Shown: in pieces, positions 44,177 to 52,822 of the stretch
Numbering within the stretch: the first letter of the stretch is position 1
Layout: the number at the start of each line of letters is the position of its first letter
Origin: Paenibacillus mendelii
GTDB taxonomy: Bacteria > Bacillota > Bacilli > Paenibacillales > Paenibacillaceae
DNA: 64,000 bases
Direction: 5' to 3'
Assembly: GCF_024498075.1 (NCBI RefSeq)
Contig: NZ_JANHOF010000001.1
Location: forward strand, 558,001-622,000
Program-made: the position numbers and the translations under genes
Notes under the pieces: generated by a model
Told to the model about the DNA's origin: nothing
Database searches by the model: none
Seen by the model: only the letters and a program-made list of their open reading frames with translations

Positions 44177-44339
44177 GTTTTGTGGAGCTATACTTCATGG
44201 AATTCACATCGCAACAAAACTTGCTTCGGAAGCATCTACTTCGTTTTGTGGAGTTATACTTCATGGAATTCACATCGCAACAAAACTTGCTTCGGAAGCA
44301 TCTACTCCGTTTTGTGGAGCTATACTTCATGGAATTCGC
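44177..44339. repeat. 66-bp tandem repeat between the two permease genes
   Basis: Copies begin at 44177, 44243 and 44309 (GTTTTGTGGAG...). Two are full 66-bp copies, and the third stops after about 31 bp at 44339, next to the upstream permease stop (44343). The two full copies are nearly identical. Each contains GCTTCGGAAGC, a perfect palindrome, and the flanks AAAAC/GTTTT could close a larger stem. Confidence 0.9.
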
Positions 44340-44342
44340 TGC

Positions 44343-45311
44343 TTACCAAATGCCTTCCCGGCCCATTTTATTAGCGGCATAATTTGCGCCAATGATCAGA
44401 AGGAGATTGACAACCGACTGCACCATGCCGATTGCCGTCGTCAGTCCGAAGCCGCCCTGCCGAATGCCCAAGTCGTAGATATACGTGCTCAGAACGTCTG
44501 CGACGTCCATGACCAGCGGGTTCATCAGTGCATAGGGCTGCTCGAAGCCGATTGACACCATATGGCCGATATTGAGAATAAGCAGGATCACGATCGTCGG
44601 CATAATGCCGGGAATCGTGATATTCACGATCTTCTTCCATCTGCCCGCCCCATCGATGGATGCGGCTTCGTACAAATGCGGATCCAGCGTCGTCATGGCC
44701 GCCAGATAGATAATGGTCCCCCATCCGACACCGGCCCATATGCCGGAGCTGATAAACACGGTGACCCACCAGCTGTTATTCGCCATGAAGTAAATCGGGT
44801 CCAAGCCGATCCATTGAAGAATGAGGTTCACGATGCCGAATTTCGGTGACAGCAGGGCATAGATCATGCCGCCCATCAGCACCCAGGACATGAAGTGCGG
44901 TAAGTACAACAAGGACTGCGTGATCCGTTTGAAATATTTGTTGCCTACCTCGTTAAGCATAATGGCGAGGATGATCGGCGCCGGGAAGCCTACAACAAGG
45001 CCCAGCACGTTGAGCATCAGCGTATTGCGGATGATCTTATAGAAGTCCGGCAGCTGGACCATTTCCTTGAAATAAGCGAAGTTGTTCCAAGGACTATCGA
45101 GCACGCCTCTGAAGATGTTGTAATCCTTGAATGCAATTAACAGGCCGAACATGGGGATATACGAGAAGATGAAGAAATAGATAATGCCGGGCGACAGACA
45201 CACATATAAGTCCCAATTTTTACGGATCCTTTTCCACATCGTACGATCGCGTTTTGCTTCCAGGTCCAGGTCCATGGTCACCAAAGGGGCTGCTTTTGTT
45301 TGCGCTTTCAT
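44343..45311 (-). CDS. Carbohydrate ABC permease (LplB/YteP type)
   Basis: A 322-residue permease. The N-terminus is cytosolic and basic; the spans begin 'LYVCLSPGIIYFFIFSYIPM', and the EAA motif is 'HLYEAASIDGAGRWKKIVNI'. 'GFEQPYALMNPLVMDVADVL' and 'TYIYDLGIRQGGFGLTTAIG' are the family C-terminal marks. ATG 45311 is used; the site upstream is GGAAAG and weak. It is the first gene of the transporter unit, followed after the repeat by the LplC-type gene. It probably imports oligosaccharides. Confidence 0.92.
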   Translation of the reverse strand: MKAQTKAAPLVTMDLDLEAKRDRTMWKRIRKNWDLYVCLSPGIIYFFIFSYIPMFGLLIAFKDYNIFRGVLDSPWNNFAYFKEMVQLPDFYKIIRNTLMLNVLGLVVGFPAPIILAIMLNEVGNKYFKRITQSLLYLPHFMSWVLMGGMIYALLSPKFGIVNLILQWIGLDPIYFMANNSWWVTVFISSGIWAGVGWGTIIYLAAMTTLDPHLYEAASIDGAGRWKKIVNITIPGIMPTIVILLILNIGHMVSIGFEQPYALMNPLVMDVADVLSTYIYDLGIRQGGFGLTTAIGMVQSVVNLLLIIGANYAANKMGREGIW

Positions 45312-45406
45312 CAACTCACTGCTTTCCTTGTGGAATAAACTAATTGTAGCCTGAGATGTAAGCGTTTTACATGCGTGGATTTTTACATTTTATTAGTTTT
45401 CTTGAC

Positions 45407-46564
45407 CTAGATTCGCTGCATGACCCGCAGGGCATCATCCAGATCGGCGAGCAGCGAATCCGTATTTTCTAGTCCGATCGAAAGCCTCACCAGTCCTTGC
45501 GGGATGCCGGTTCGCGCCGACGCATCCTCGTCGAGCCACAGCCCCGGCGTGTTAATTAAGCTCTCGAACCCGCCCCAGCTCGGCCCTTCCTCGAACAGCT
45601 TCAACGATTTCATGAAGCCCATGATTTGCTCCCGGTTCCCCTTCGGCACGAAGCTGAACAGACCCGAATACCCTGTCATTTGTCTGCGCCCCAGCTCATA
45701 TTGCGGGTGGCTCGCAAGACCAGGATAATATACGCGCTGCACCATCGGATGCAATTCCAGGAAAGCCGCTGCTTTCATGGCGCTTTCCTGATGCTGCCGC
45801 ATGCGGACGGGCAGCGTGCGCAATCCTCGAATGAGCAGCCATGCCTGATGCGGGTCCATTGCAGCTCCGAACATCCCTCTCTCCCGATGCGAGATTTCTT
45901 CCATGACCGATTTGCGGCCGATCATCACCCCGGCTAGAATGTCGCTATGGCCGCCCATATATTTGGTAGCCGAGTGCACCACGATGTCGATCCCCAATGC
46001 GATCGGATTCTGGTACAGCGGGGTTGCCCATGTGTTGTCGACGATCGTCACGATCCCCTTCGCCCTCGCTATGTCCGCAATGGCTTGTAAATCCTGCAGC
46101 GTGAATAGATTCGACAGAGGCGTCTCCAGATAAATCGCCTTCGTGCTTGGACGCAGCGCCTGCTCGATCTCACTCGTGCTTTCCCCGGAGACGAATGTCG
46201 TCTCGACGCCGAACTTCGACATGTAGCTTTCCAGAAACGCCTTCGTCGGTGCGTACACATTAGCCGGACAGATGATGTGGCTGTCTTTGTCCAGCACGCT
46301 CATCAACGCTGCTGTAATTGCCGCCATCCCGGATGAGAAGCACCGCGCTTCCTCCCCTTCCTCCAGAGCCGCAATCTTCTTCTCCGCTATCTCGGTCGTC
46401 GGATTGGAGACACGGGTGTAGGTATACCCATGATTCATGGTCTTTCGCGTAAACAGCGTATTCTGGAATATGGGCGGAACGATTGCGCCCAGATAACGAT
46501 CATAATCATCGCCATAATGCGTGCAAATGTCTTCCTTCGTTAAGCTGCGTTGTAATTCATCCAT
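45407..46564 (-). CDS. Cys/Met-metabolism PLP enzyme (cystathionine gamma-synthase/beta-lyase family)
   Basis: 385 residues. The PLP lysine is in 'VVHSATKYMGGHSDILAG', with 'GYTYTRVSNPTTEIAEKKIA', 'ARCFSSGMAAITAALM' and 'IVDNTWATPLYQNPIALGID' in the usual order. It forms or splits C-S bonds in methionine/cysteine metabolism; gamma-synthase, beta-lyase and methionine gamma-lyase are all possible. ATG 46564 has GGGAGG seven bases upstream. It interrupts the polysaccharide cluster and has its own spacing, so it may be unrelated to it. Confidence 0.87.
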   Translation of the reverse strand: MDELQRSLTKEDICTHYGDDYDRYLGAIVPPIFQNTLFTRKTMNHGYTYTRVSNPTTEIAEKKIAALEEGEEARCFSSGMAAITAALMSVLDKDSHIICPANVYAPTKAFLESYMSKFGVETTFVSGESTSEIEQALRPSTKAIYLETPLSNLFTLQDLQAIADIARAKGIVTIVDNTWATPLYQNPIALGIDIVVHSATKYMGGHSDILAGVMIGRKSVMEEISHRERGMFGAAMDPHQAWLLIRGLRTLPVRMRQHQESAMKAAAFLELHPMVQRVYYPGLASHPQYELGRRQMTGYSGLFSFVPKGNREQIMGFMKSLKLFEEGPSWGGFESLINTPGLWLDEDASARTGIPQGLVRLSIGLENTDSLLADLDDALRVMQRI

Positions 46565-46621
46565 CTGATTGCCTCCCATTGCCGATTCAAGCTCATTTCA
46601 CCTTTCCATCGCATCCTATAA

Positions 46622-46655
46622 AGAAAAAGGCGCCCGTTATGATGACGGGTCACCT
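46622..46655 (-). terminator. Terminator after heparinase-like gene
   Basis: On the minus strand GGTGACCCGT pairs imperfectly with ACGGGCGCC across a short loop, followed by TTTTTC. It ends the regulator/GH105/heparinase run. Confidence 0.75.
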
Positions 46656-46672
46656 TCACATTCCATCCCAGC

Positions 46673-48550
46673 TTACTGCTTCTCCAAATTCCCAAAACGA
46701 TGTACGGCCCTGAAGGTGGTGCTTCTGCCGTTACGACGTACCAGGACGCCCCAGCGCAACAAATCAAGCCGGTGCTCGTAACCTCTGAACAAATACACAC
46801 TCGTTCCTGGGCAACCCTCCATCTGTAGAGTCAGCGTCTTGCCCGGCAGAACCCAGCTTACTTCAAAGTCCTCGTCGGTATCGCATCGGCTGACCTCCTG
46901 CATGAGCTGATAGCCGTCCGCATCGCCCGGCTGTTCAGACTTCTCGAAGACCAGATTCGATTGCACCTCTCCCGAGCAATGGAACAACCAATCGATCACA
47001 TGATCTTCCGGCTGCTCGCCAGAAGCTTTCACCTCGAATTCATCCTCGAGCCGATCCGGGAATAATTGAAGCCGGCGGGCAAAGTCTACTCCCGGGTAGA
47101 CATCCGCAGCGGACGCGGAGCAGCAGTTGCGCTCCTGATCGAACGCGAGCATCTGACCTGTCGGCCGGTTAGGCTGGGTGTGCTTATCCACCATAACCGA
47201 GTTATGGGCGACCGTCTTGCGCTGCCATTCCCGGAATAGATCCGAACCGTAACCGCTGTTCGATATATCGCGGGAAATTACCTCATCTCGCAGAAACAGT
47301 TCGATATTCATCATATCCGCATGCGAATGGCCGCGAAGAACGAATCCGTATTTGAGAAACACAGCCGCCTCCCCGCACTGCAGCAGTCCGAAATAAATAT
47401 CGGGGTCATATCTGGACTTCCCATCCGGAAGTCCCGGATCGAGCTGACTGTCTTCGAAAGTCTCTTTACTCCAATCCCGTCCGAACAGCAGCCGATCAAT
47501 GCCCCCGATACTCTCCGGGCGGTTGTAGCAATGAGCCAGCGCGTAACGGAAGGGTGCCTCGTCATGGATATGTCTAATCCATTCATATTGATGCGCATAG
47601 CTGTCGAAGGTCAGCAGCGGCCAGCCATCGTTCGGATTCGGGAACTCGCCGTTCCGGAATGCATATTTGACCGGATATCGGTACATGCGGAGCAGCGCAT
47701 CCTCCATCTCGGGAAACGCATACCCGTATCGTTTGCAGAAGGCGAGGTAGTAGGTGAGTCCGTTCGCATTGTAGAAATGATAATGGAAGGATGCCTCATA
47801 CCAGAAGCCTTCCGGCAGCAAGCCGTCAGAGAGCTTCTTCTTAATTCCGTATTCCCCTTCAGCGGCGCGCTCGCACCATATTCGCTCGTTGAAGAACAGC
47901 CCGATCATGCCGGCGGCGGCTTTCATCCAGATGATAATATTCGGCGTGCAGCCGACCTTCTCGATGAGAAACGCCGCCTCCGGCAAGAAGAATTGATGCT
48001 TGTAAGTGTCCAGCTCTTCCGCGGTCAGCTCATCCTTGACGAGCTCAAGACCCTTCAGCATGGAAATCACAGCTACAGCGTCGGTCAAGTCGGTTCCCGA
48101 GAACATCCCTTCCTGACCCGGCGGCGTCCGGACGAGGAATGTACCGTAATGTTTACAATAGAAGGCCATGACTTTACGAATGAAGGCCAGATAAGACGGA
48201 TCTCCGTACAATTGGTATAGAACCGCCGCATGAAACACCTGGGAGCTGACTGTCGATCTATAGCTATAACACCACGCATCATCCACTTCCTGGGCGACAC
48301 GCAATTGGCCGCAGCCGCTGCACCGGTGTTCGCTGGGTTTAGCCGCATCGAAGATCAACGATGCAAAGCACTTATCGCAGAAGTAGTGATGTCCCCAGCC
48401 GGCGACTCTGGCAGCGTCATCCTCATAGTGGGCAACCCACCAGTCGGTCTGCGACTTGATCGTATCCACGATTTGCTTTGCCCATGAATGCGCTTTAATT
48501 TTGTCGCGTATTGCCGGCCAATCCTCCACCAAACGCATCGTATCGTACAT
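46673..48550 (-). CDS. Heparinase II/III family protein with zinc-ribbon-like insert
   Basis: A 625-residue cytosolic protein (no signal). The C-terminal heparinase II/III domain shows 'YGFVLRGHSHADMMNIELFL', 'SNSGYGSDLFREWQRKTVAH' and 'NSVMVDKHTQPN', where the HSHAD His and the later His would be catalytic or metal-binding. The first 100 residues hold CDKC (58-61) and CSGC (77-80), a likely structural zinc site. The alpha-barrel lies between. It would depolymerise uronic-acid oligosaccharides. ATG 48550 has GGGAGC upstream; only 28 bases separate it from the GH105 gene. Confidence 0.82.
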   Translation of the reverse strand: MYDTMRLVEDWPAIRDKIKAHSWAKQIVDTIKSQTDWWVAHYEDDAARVAGWGHHYFCDKCFASLIFDAAKPSEHRCSGCGQLRVAQEVDDAWCYSYRSTVSSQVFHAAVLYQLYGDPSYLAFIRKVMAFYCKHYGTFLVRTPPGQEGMFSGTDLTDAVAVISMLKGLELVKDELTAEELDTYKHQFFLPEAAFLIEKVGCTPNIIIWMKAAAGMIGLFFNERIWCERAAEGEYGIKKKLSDGLLPEGFWYEASFHYHFYNANGLTYYLAFCKRYGYAFPEMEDALLRMYRYPVKYAFRNGEFPNPNDGWPLLTFDSYAHQYEWIRHIHDEAPFRYALAHCYNRPESIGGIDRLLFGRDWSKETFEDSQLDPGLPDGKSRYDPDIYFGLLQCGEAAVFLKYGFVLRGHSHADMMNIELFLRDEVISRDISNSGYGSDLFREWQRKTVAHNSVMVDKHTQPNRPTGQMLAFDQERNCCSASAADVYPGVDFARRLQLFPDRLEDEFEVKASGEQPEDHVIDWLFHCSGEVQSNLVFEKSEQPGDADGYQLMQEVSRCDTDEDFEVSWVLPGKTLTLQMEGCPGTSVYLFRGYEHRLDLLRWGVLVRRNGRSTTFRAVHRFGNLEKQ

Positions 48551-48578
48551 TCGCGCCCTTGCTCCCTTCGCTTTGCCG

Positions 48579-49655
48579 TTATATCTTCTGCGGATGCTTC
48601 AAGCTCTCCACCAGCATCAACAGCGTCATCGCCTGACCGTAAGGCATCGGACAGACCGAGATCCCCTTGTAATACTGCAGGGTGTCTCCAACGCAAGTGC
48701 CATAGGATACGTTCTGAACCATGCCGTCATCGTCAATGCGGCTTACGACCGCTTGAAGAGCCTTCCAGCCGCATGCCCGGAAGGAATCCGGCAAGTAGCC
48801 TTTGCGGACCGCCTTAAGGATTCCATAAGCAAAGCCGGCCGTTGCCGAGCTCTCCACATAGGAATCGGGATCATCCAGCAGCGTTCGCCACATGCCCTCT
48901 TCTGTCTGCAGGTTTACCAGGGCTTCCGCCTGACGTTCCAGAGATGTAAGCAGGAACCGCCTAACGCCATCCGGGACAGGCACGATATCCAAGTAATCGA
49001 TCAACCCCGCCGTATACCAGGCATTGCCCCGGCCCCAGCGCGCGCCGGCAAAATGATGGTTTCCGAGAAAAGTCCAACCGTGAAAGAATAAGCCCGTCTT
49101 AACATCGGTCAAATATTTGAGATGAACCAAAAACTGATGGATGCTCTCCTGTACATATTCATCCTTGCGAAGCAGCACGCCCATCCGGCCGAGAAACAAA
49201 ACGGACATATACAGCGTGTCATCCCACAATTGTCCCTCATTCGCGCTGCTTACCGTCAAATGGGAGATTCCGCCTTCAGGCGTGCGCGGCATCTCTTCAT
49301 AGACATACTTGACCCACTCCAGGCAAATTTCGAGGTAATCAGGCCGGTTCAGCTCTTCGTACAGATAACTCATGGTCAGCAGGGGACACATCGTATTGAC
49401 GTTCTTCCCCGGCAATCCCTTCTCGATCTGCCGGTCAAACCAGCTTGTCAGATTGTCCAGTATATCCTTGTTACCTGTTTCCTTATAGTACAAATACATG
49501 GCGAACAAGCCCACGCCCTGCGACCAATCCCATACATCCATCGAAATGATGCTGTCCTTGACGTTCTCCTTGATGGTTGGTTTCAGATTCTCCATAGCCT
49601 GCAATACTTTTGCGATTGCGTCCTCGGTATCCGCTGTGCTCATTGCGCCTAACAT
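48579..49655 (-). CDS. GH105/GH88-type unsaturated uronyl hydrolase, copy 1
   Basis: A 358-residue (alpha/alpha)6-barrel enzyme. 'WDWSQGVGLFAMYLYYKET', 'NTMCPLLTMSYLYEEL', 'LWDDTLYMSVLFLGRMG' (with the catalytic-type Asp), 'RWGRGNAWYTAGLIDYL' and 'SSATAGFAYGILKAVRKG' match YteR/YesR. It would remove a 4,5-unsaturated uronic acid from the non-reducing end of oligosaccharides released by lyases. ATG 49655 has AGGAG eight bases upstream. It lies between the kinase gene and the heparinase gene. Confidence 0.88.
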   Translation of the reverse strand: MLGAMSTADTEDAIAKVLQAMENLKPTIKENVKDSIISMDVWDWSQGVGLFAMYLYYKETGNKDILDNLTSWFDRQIEKGLPGKNVNTMCPLLTMSYLYEELNRPDYLEICLEWVKYVYEEMPRTPEGGISHLTVSSANEGQLWDDTLYMSVLFLGRMGVLLRKDEYVQESIHQFLVHLKYLTDVKTGLFFHGWTFLGNHHFAGARWGRGNAWYTAGLIDYLDIVPVPDGVRRFLLTSLERQAEALVNLQTEEGMWRTLLDDPDSYVESSATAGFAYGILKAVRKGYLPDSFRACGWKALQAVVSRIDDDGMVQNVSYGTCVGDTLQYYKGISVCPMPYGQAMTLLMLVESLKHPQKI

Positions 49656-49801
49656 ACAGATGACTCCTTCCTTCGTCTGGGTTGGTTTTTATTTTACAAG
49701 AATGACAAAGGTTTTCTATTGGAGTTTCTTGCTTTTATATTAGCTATTTTGACGAACGAGTCGCGAGACTCCACTTGCCAGGCGGTCGGCCCCAAGATGG
49801 C

Positions 49802-51592
49802 CTAACCTTGACCGTGCTCGCCATCCAAGAGGGGCAGCCGGATTTGAACCGTCGTTCCGACGCCGGATTTGCTTCGTATGGTTAATCCATATTTCTCCCC
49901 ATATAAGATTGTTGCGCGCTTGTGCACGCTTATTATGCCTACATTCGTATGCTTGTTCGTGTCGTCCATGGAGCCATAACGCTCGGGGTTGAGCAAGCGC
50001 TGCACCAGCTCCGCTTCCATCCCGATGCCATTATCCGTTACTTCAATGATCAGATCCCCCTCCTCGGAGCGGCAGACGATATGGATCACACCCTTGCCGG
50101 GCTTCGCTTCGATTCCATGTATAATCGCGTTCTCGACCAGCGGCTGAAGAATGAATTTCGGTACGCGGCAGCCCATCAGATGATCGTCAAGCTGGTACAC
50201 GACTTCGATTTTTTCGCCATAGATCATTTTGTGGATCGATAAGTAATTTTGAATAAACGAGATTTCTTCTTGGAGTGTGAGCACATCGCCCTTCTTGCCA
50301 ATGCTCTCCCGAAGCAGCTTGCCAAGCAGGTAAATCATTTCGCCGATCTCATCTTCCCCTTTGATCTTGGCCATGCTGTACACCGATTCCAGCGTGTTAT
50401 ATAAGAAATGCGGATTCATCTGAGCCTGCAGCGCTTTGTATTCGAATTGGAGGGTCCGATACTCCGCTTTCTGCTTCAACAACTTCTCCCGGTAGACAGA
50501 GTTGAACAGGTCGTTTATCTTCTCCGCCATCGAATTGAATTTGGCCGCCAGCAGCCCCACCTCATCGCGGCTCTTCGGTACGATGACATGATGATTGAAG
50601 TCGAGCGAGAAGCTGGACATGCTCTGCAGCAGCAAGCGGATATTCGCGGTAATGTTCTTGGAAATGAATACAGCCATCAGGAAGGCGATCAACAGCGATA
50701 CCAATATGGTACTGATCGTCCAATACGTAATGCTCTCGGTATCGCGGGTCAGCTGCCGGACATCAATGATTTGGACGACTTTCCATTTATCATATAGCGT
50801 CGAGATGACCGTCGATATATAATGGCTGCCGTCGTACGTAAAGCTATTCTTCGACTCGCTGGCGAGATACAGCTTATTGTTCAAGAAATAACGCGCGACC
50901 TCGCTGCGCCGCACGGTAGGGGCGAACAGCTCATTGTTCTCGTTCAGAATAAGCACGTCGCCATCCATTAATTGATTGACGTTCGTCACGATGCTGCTGA
51001 TGTAGCTGCTATCCAATCCGATCACGATCATGCCCACATATTTGGCCGTAGGAATGTCGAACATCGCACGAGCCATGAACAGCGTCCCGTTCTCCCCCTG
51101 AAACCACAGCGGCTTGCCGCGTTTTTGCTGAACCTCCCGGGCATCCAGCCGCTGCATCAGCTCTTTATTATAGTTCTGAATCGTTTTGCGCTGGACGGAA
51201 TAAGGTTTGCCGTCCAAATCGATGATCATCACCGTCAAGAAATCCTCTTTGATGAACATGAGCTCGCTCATATAATCATTGATATATTTGTTGCGAAAAT
51301 AGATAGCCTCTTCTGTCGTATCGGTCTGGCTCAAGCGCTCGCTCAAGCTGGAACTGCGAAACTGCTGGAATGCAATCTCCTCGATATCCTTCGTACGCTT
51401 GTCCAGATTGATTCCGATTTGTCCGATGAGATACTCGGAGAACTCCCCCGAATTGCGCTTAATGGCGCCGACGGAAACAAAGTAATTAACAACACTAATC
51501 ATTAACACCGTTACAAGAATAATGGCGGTAAAGGAAATGAGAAATTTCGTGCGAAGCTTCATGTTTACCAAATAATTCTTGATCATTCGCAT
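49802..51592 (-). CDS. YesM-type sensor histidine kinase
   Basis: 596 residues. Membrane spans are at about 15-37 and 288-310 around an outside Cache-like sensor; a HAMP region (about 310-365) follows, then the His_kinase block 'QMNPHFLYNTLESVYSMAKI' with the phospho-His, and an ATPase domain with 'PLVENAIIHGIEAKPGKGV' and 'VTDNGIGMEAELVQ'. This class senses sugars or binding-protein complexes and controls polysaccharide genes. ATG 51592 is preceded by AGGTGA. It lies between two GH105 genes rather than next to its regulator. Confidence 0.93.
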   Translation of the reverse strand: MRMIKNYLVNMKLRTKFLISFTAIILVTVLMISVVNYFVSVGAIKRNSGEFSEYLIGQIGINLDKRTKDIEEIAFQQFRSSSLSERLSQTDTTEEAIYFRNKYINDYMSELMFIKEDFLTVMIIDLDGKPYSVQRKTIQNYNKELMQRLDAREVQQKRGKPLWFQGENGTLFMARAMFDIPTAKYVGMIVIGLDSSYISSIVTNVNQLMDGDVLILNENNELFAPTVRRSEVARYFLNNKLYLASESKNSFTYDGSHYISTVISTLYDKWKVVQIIDVRQLTRDTESITYWTISTILVSLLIAFLMAVFISKNITANIRLLLQSMSSFSLDFNHHVIVPKSRDEVGLLAAKFNSMAEKINDLFNSVYREKLLKQKAEYRTLQFEYKALQAQMNPHFLYNTLESVYSMAKIKGEDEIGEMIYLLGKLLRESIGKKGDVLTLQEEISFIQNYLSIHKMIYGEKIEVVYQLDDHLMGCRVPKFILQPLVENAIIHGIEAKPGKGVIHIVCRSEEGDLIIEVTDNGIGMEAELVQRLLNPERYGSMDDTNKHTNVGIISVHKRATILYGEKYGLTIRSKSGVGTTVQIRLPLLDGEHGQG

Positions 51593-51618
51593 GGTTTCAC
51601 CTACAGCTCTAGATCGTT

Positions 51619-52695
51619 CTAGTCATCAAAATGATGCAGATACTCGACCAGCATCAACAGCGTCATGGACTGTCCATAAGGCATCGGGCACTGCGGAATT
51701 TCCTTATAGAATTGAAGCGTGAGCCCCATTCGGGTACCGTACGAAACGCCATGCACGATCCCTTGAGCATCAATATGACGAACAACCGCATGAAGCGCTT
51801 GAATGCCCGCTTCCCGATAGGTCTCACTGATATAGCCCTTGCGCACCGCCTTCAGAATGCCGTAGGCAAAGCCGGCTGTCGCGGATGTTTCCTCGTAAGC
51901 TTCCGGATCGTCCAGAAGCGTTCGCCACATGCCGTTCTCACTCTGCAGCTCGCTCAGCTTGCGAGCCTGCTGCTCTAGGGAGGACAACAGGAACAGCTCG
52001 ATTCCCAGCGGTAAATCAATAATATCGAGATAGTCAACCAGCCCAGCCATATACCACGCATTGCCGCGCCCCCAGAGCGCTTGGGCATAATTATCTTTGC
52101 GTACGAAGGACCATCCATGGAAGAACAGACCCGTCTTCGTATCCGTCAAATACTTCAGATGGATCAGAAACTGACGAATGCTCTCCTGCACATAATAATC
52201 CTTCTTCAGCAATATCCCCATCCGGCCCATAAACAGCACTGTCATATACAGCGTATCGTCCCGAAGCTCGCCTTCATTCGCACTATCGATCGTGACATGC
52301 GTAATGCCGAATTCGGGGGTTCTCGGCATTTCATCTGCAGCGTAGCTGGCCCACTCCTCGCAAATCTCCAAGTAGAGCGGCTTCCTCGTCTCTTCATACA
52401 GATAACTAAGCGTGAGCAGTGGGCACATCGTATTTACATTCTTCATCGGGAGGCCTTCCCGGATCCGGTTGTCGAACCACTCCGTTAAGTAGTGCAGAAT
52501 CTCCCGATTGCCCGTTTCTTTGTAATAGTGATATAACGAGAATAGCCCAACCCCTTGAGACCAATCCCACTTGTTCATATTAATAATGCTGACCGGTGTA
52601 TCCTCTTCAATCGAAATCGCGAGATTCTGCATGCTGGTAATGACCTTACCGATCAAGGATTCGATCTGCTCCCGTTGTAATCGAGCGGCTGCCAT
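51619..52695 (-). CDS. GH105/GH88-type unsaturated uronyl hydrolase, copy 2
   Basis: A 358-residue paralogue of the 48579-49655 product, collinear over its whole length ('WDWSQGVGLFSLYHYYKETG', 'NTMCPLLTLSYLYEET', 'LRDDTLYMTVLFMGRMGIL', 'LWGRGNAWYMAGLVDYLDI'). The two were clearly made by duplication and then diverged over most surface segments. It has the same predicted activity, possibly on a different uronide. ATG 52695 has GAAGGAGG upstream. It lies between the regulator and kinase genes, 26 bases ahead of the latter. Confidence 0.88.
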   Translation of the reverse strand: MAAARLQREQIESLIGKVITSMQNLAISIEEDTPVSIINMNKWDWSQGVGLFSLYHYYKETGNREILHYLTEWFDNRIREGLPMKNVNTMCPLLTLSYLYEETRKPLYLEICEEWASYAADEMPRTPEFGITHVTIDSANEGELRDDTLYMTVLFMGRMGILLKKDYYVQESIRQFLIHLKYLTDTKTGLFFHGWSFVRKDNYAQALWGRGNAWYMAGLVDYLDIIDLPLGIELFLLSSLEQQARKLSELQSENGMWRTLLDDPEAYEETSATAGFAYGILKAVRKGYISETYREAGIQALHAVVRHIDAQGIVHGVSYGTRMGLTLQFYKEIPQCPMPYGQSMTLLMLVEYLHHFDD

Positions 52696-52822
52696 AGTCT
52701 TTCTCCTCCTTCTGCTTCCAGATGTAACCGCTCCTGCGATACTTAATCGCCACAGAGCGGCATATACATCTCACCTTAAGACAGAACGACAACGTAGGGT
52801 AGAAGGCAAATTAACGGTTATA

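Noticed and set aside
44067..44330. Minus-strand frame with repeated KRSRCFRSKFCCDV segments
   Set aside because: It is created by the 66-bp repeat being a multiple of three. It overlaps the permease start and has no family likeness.
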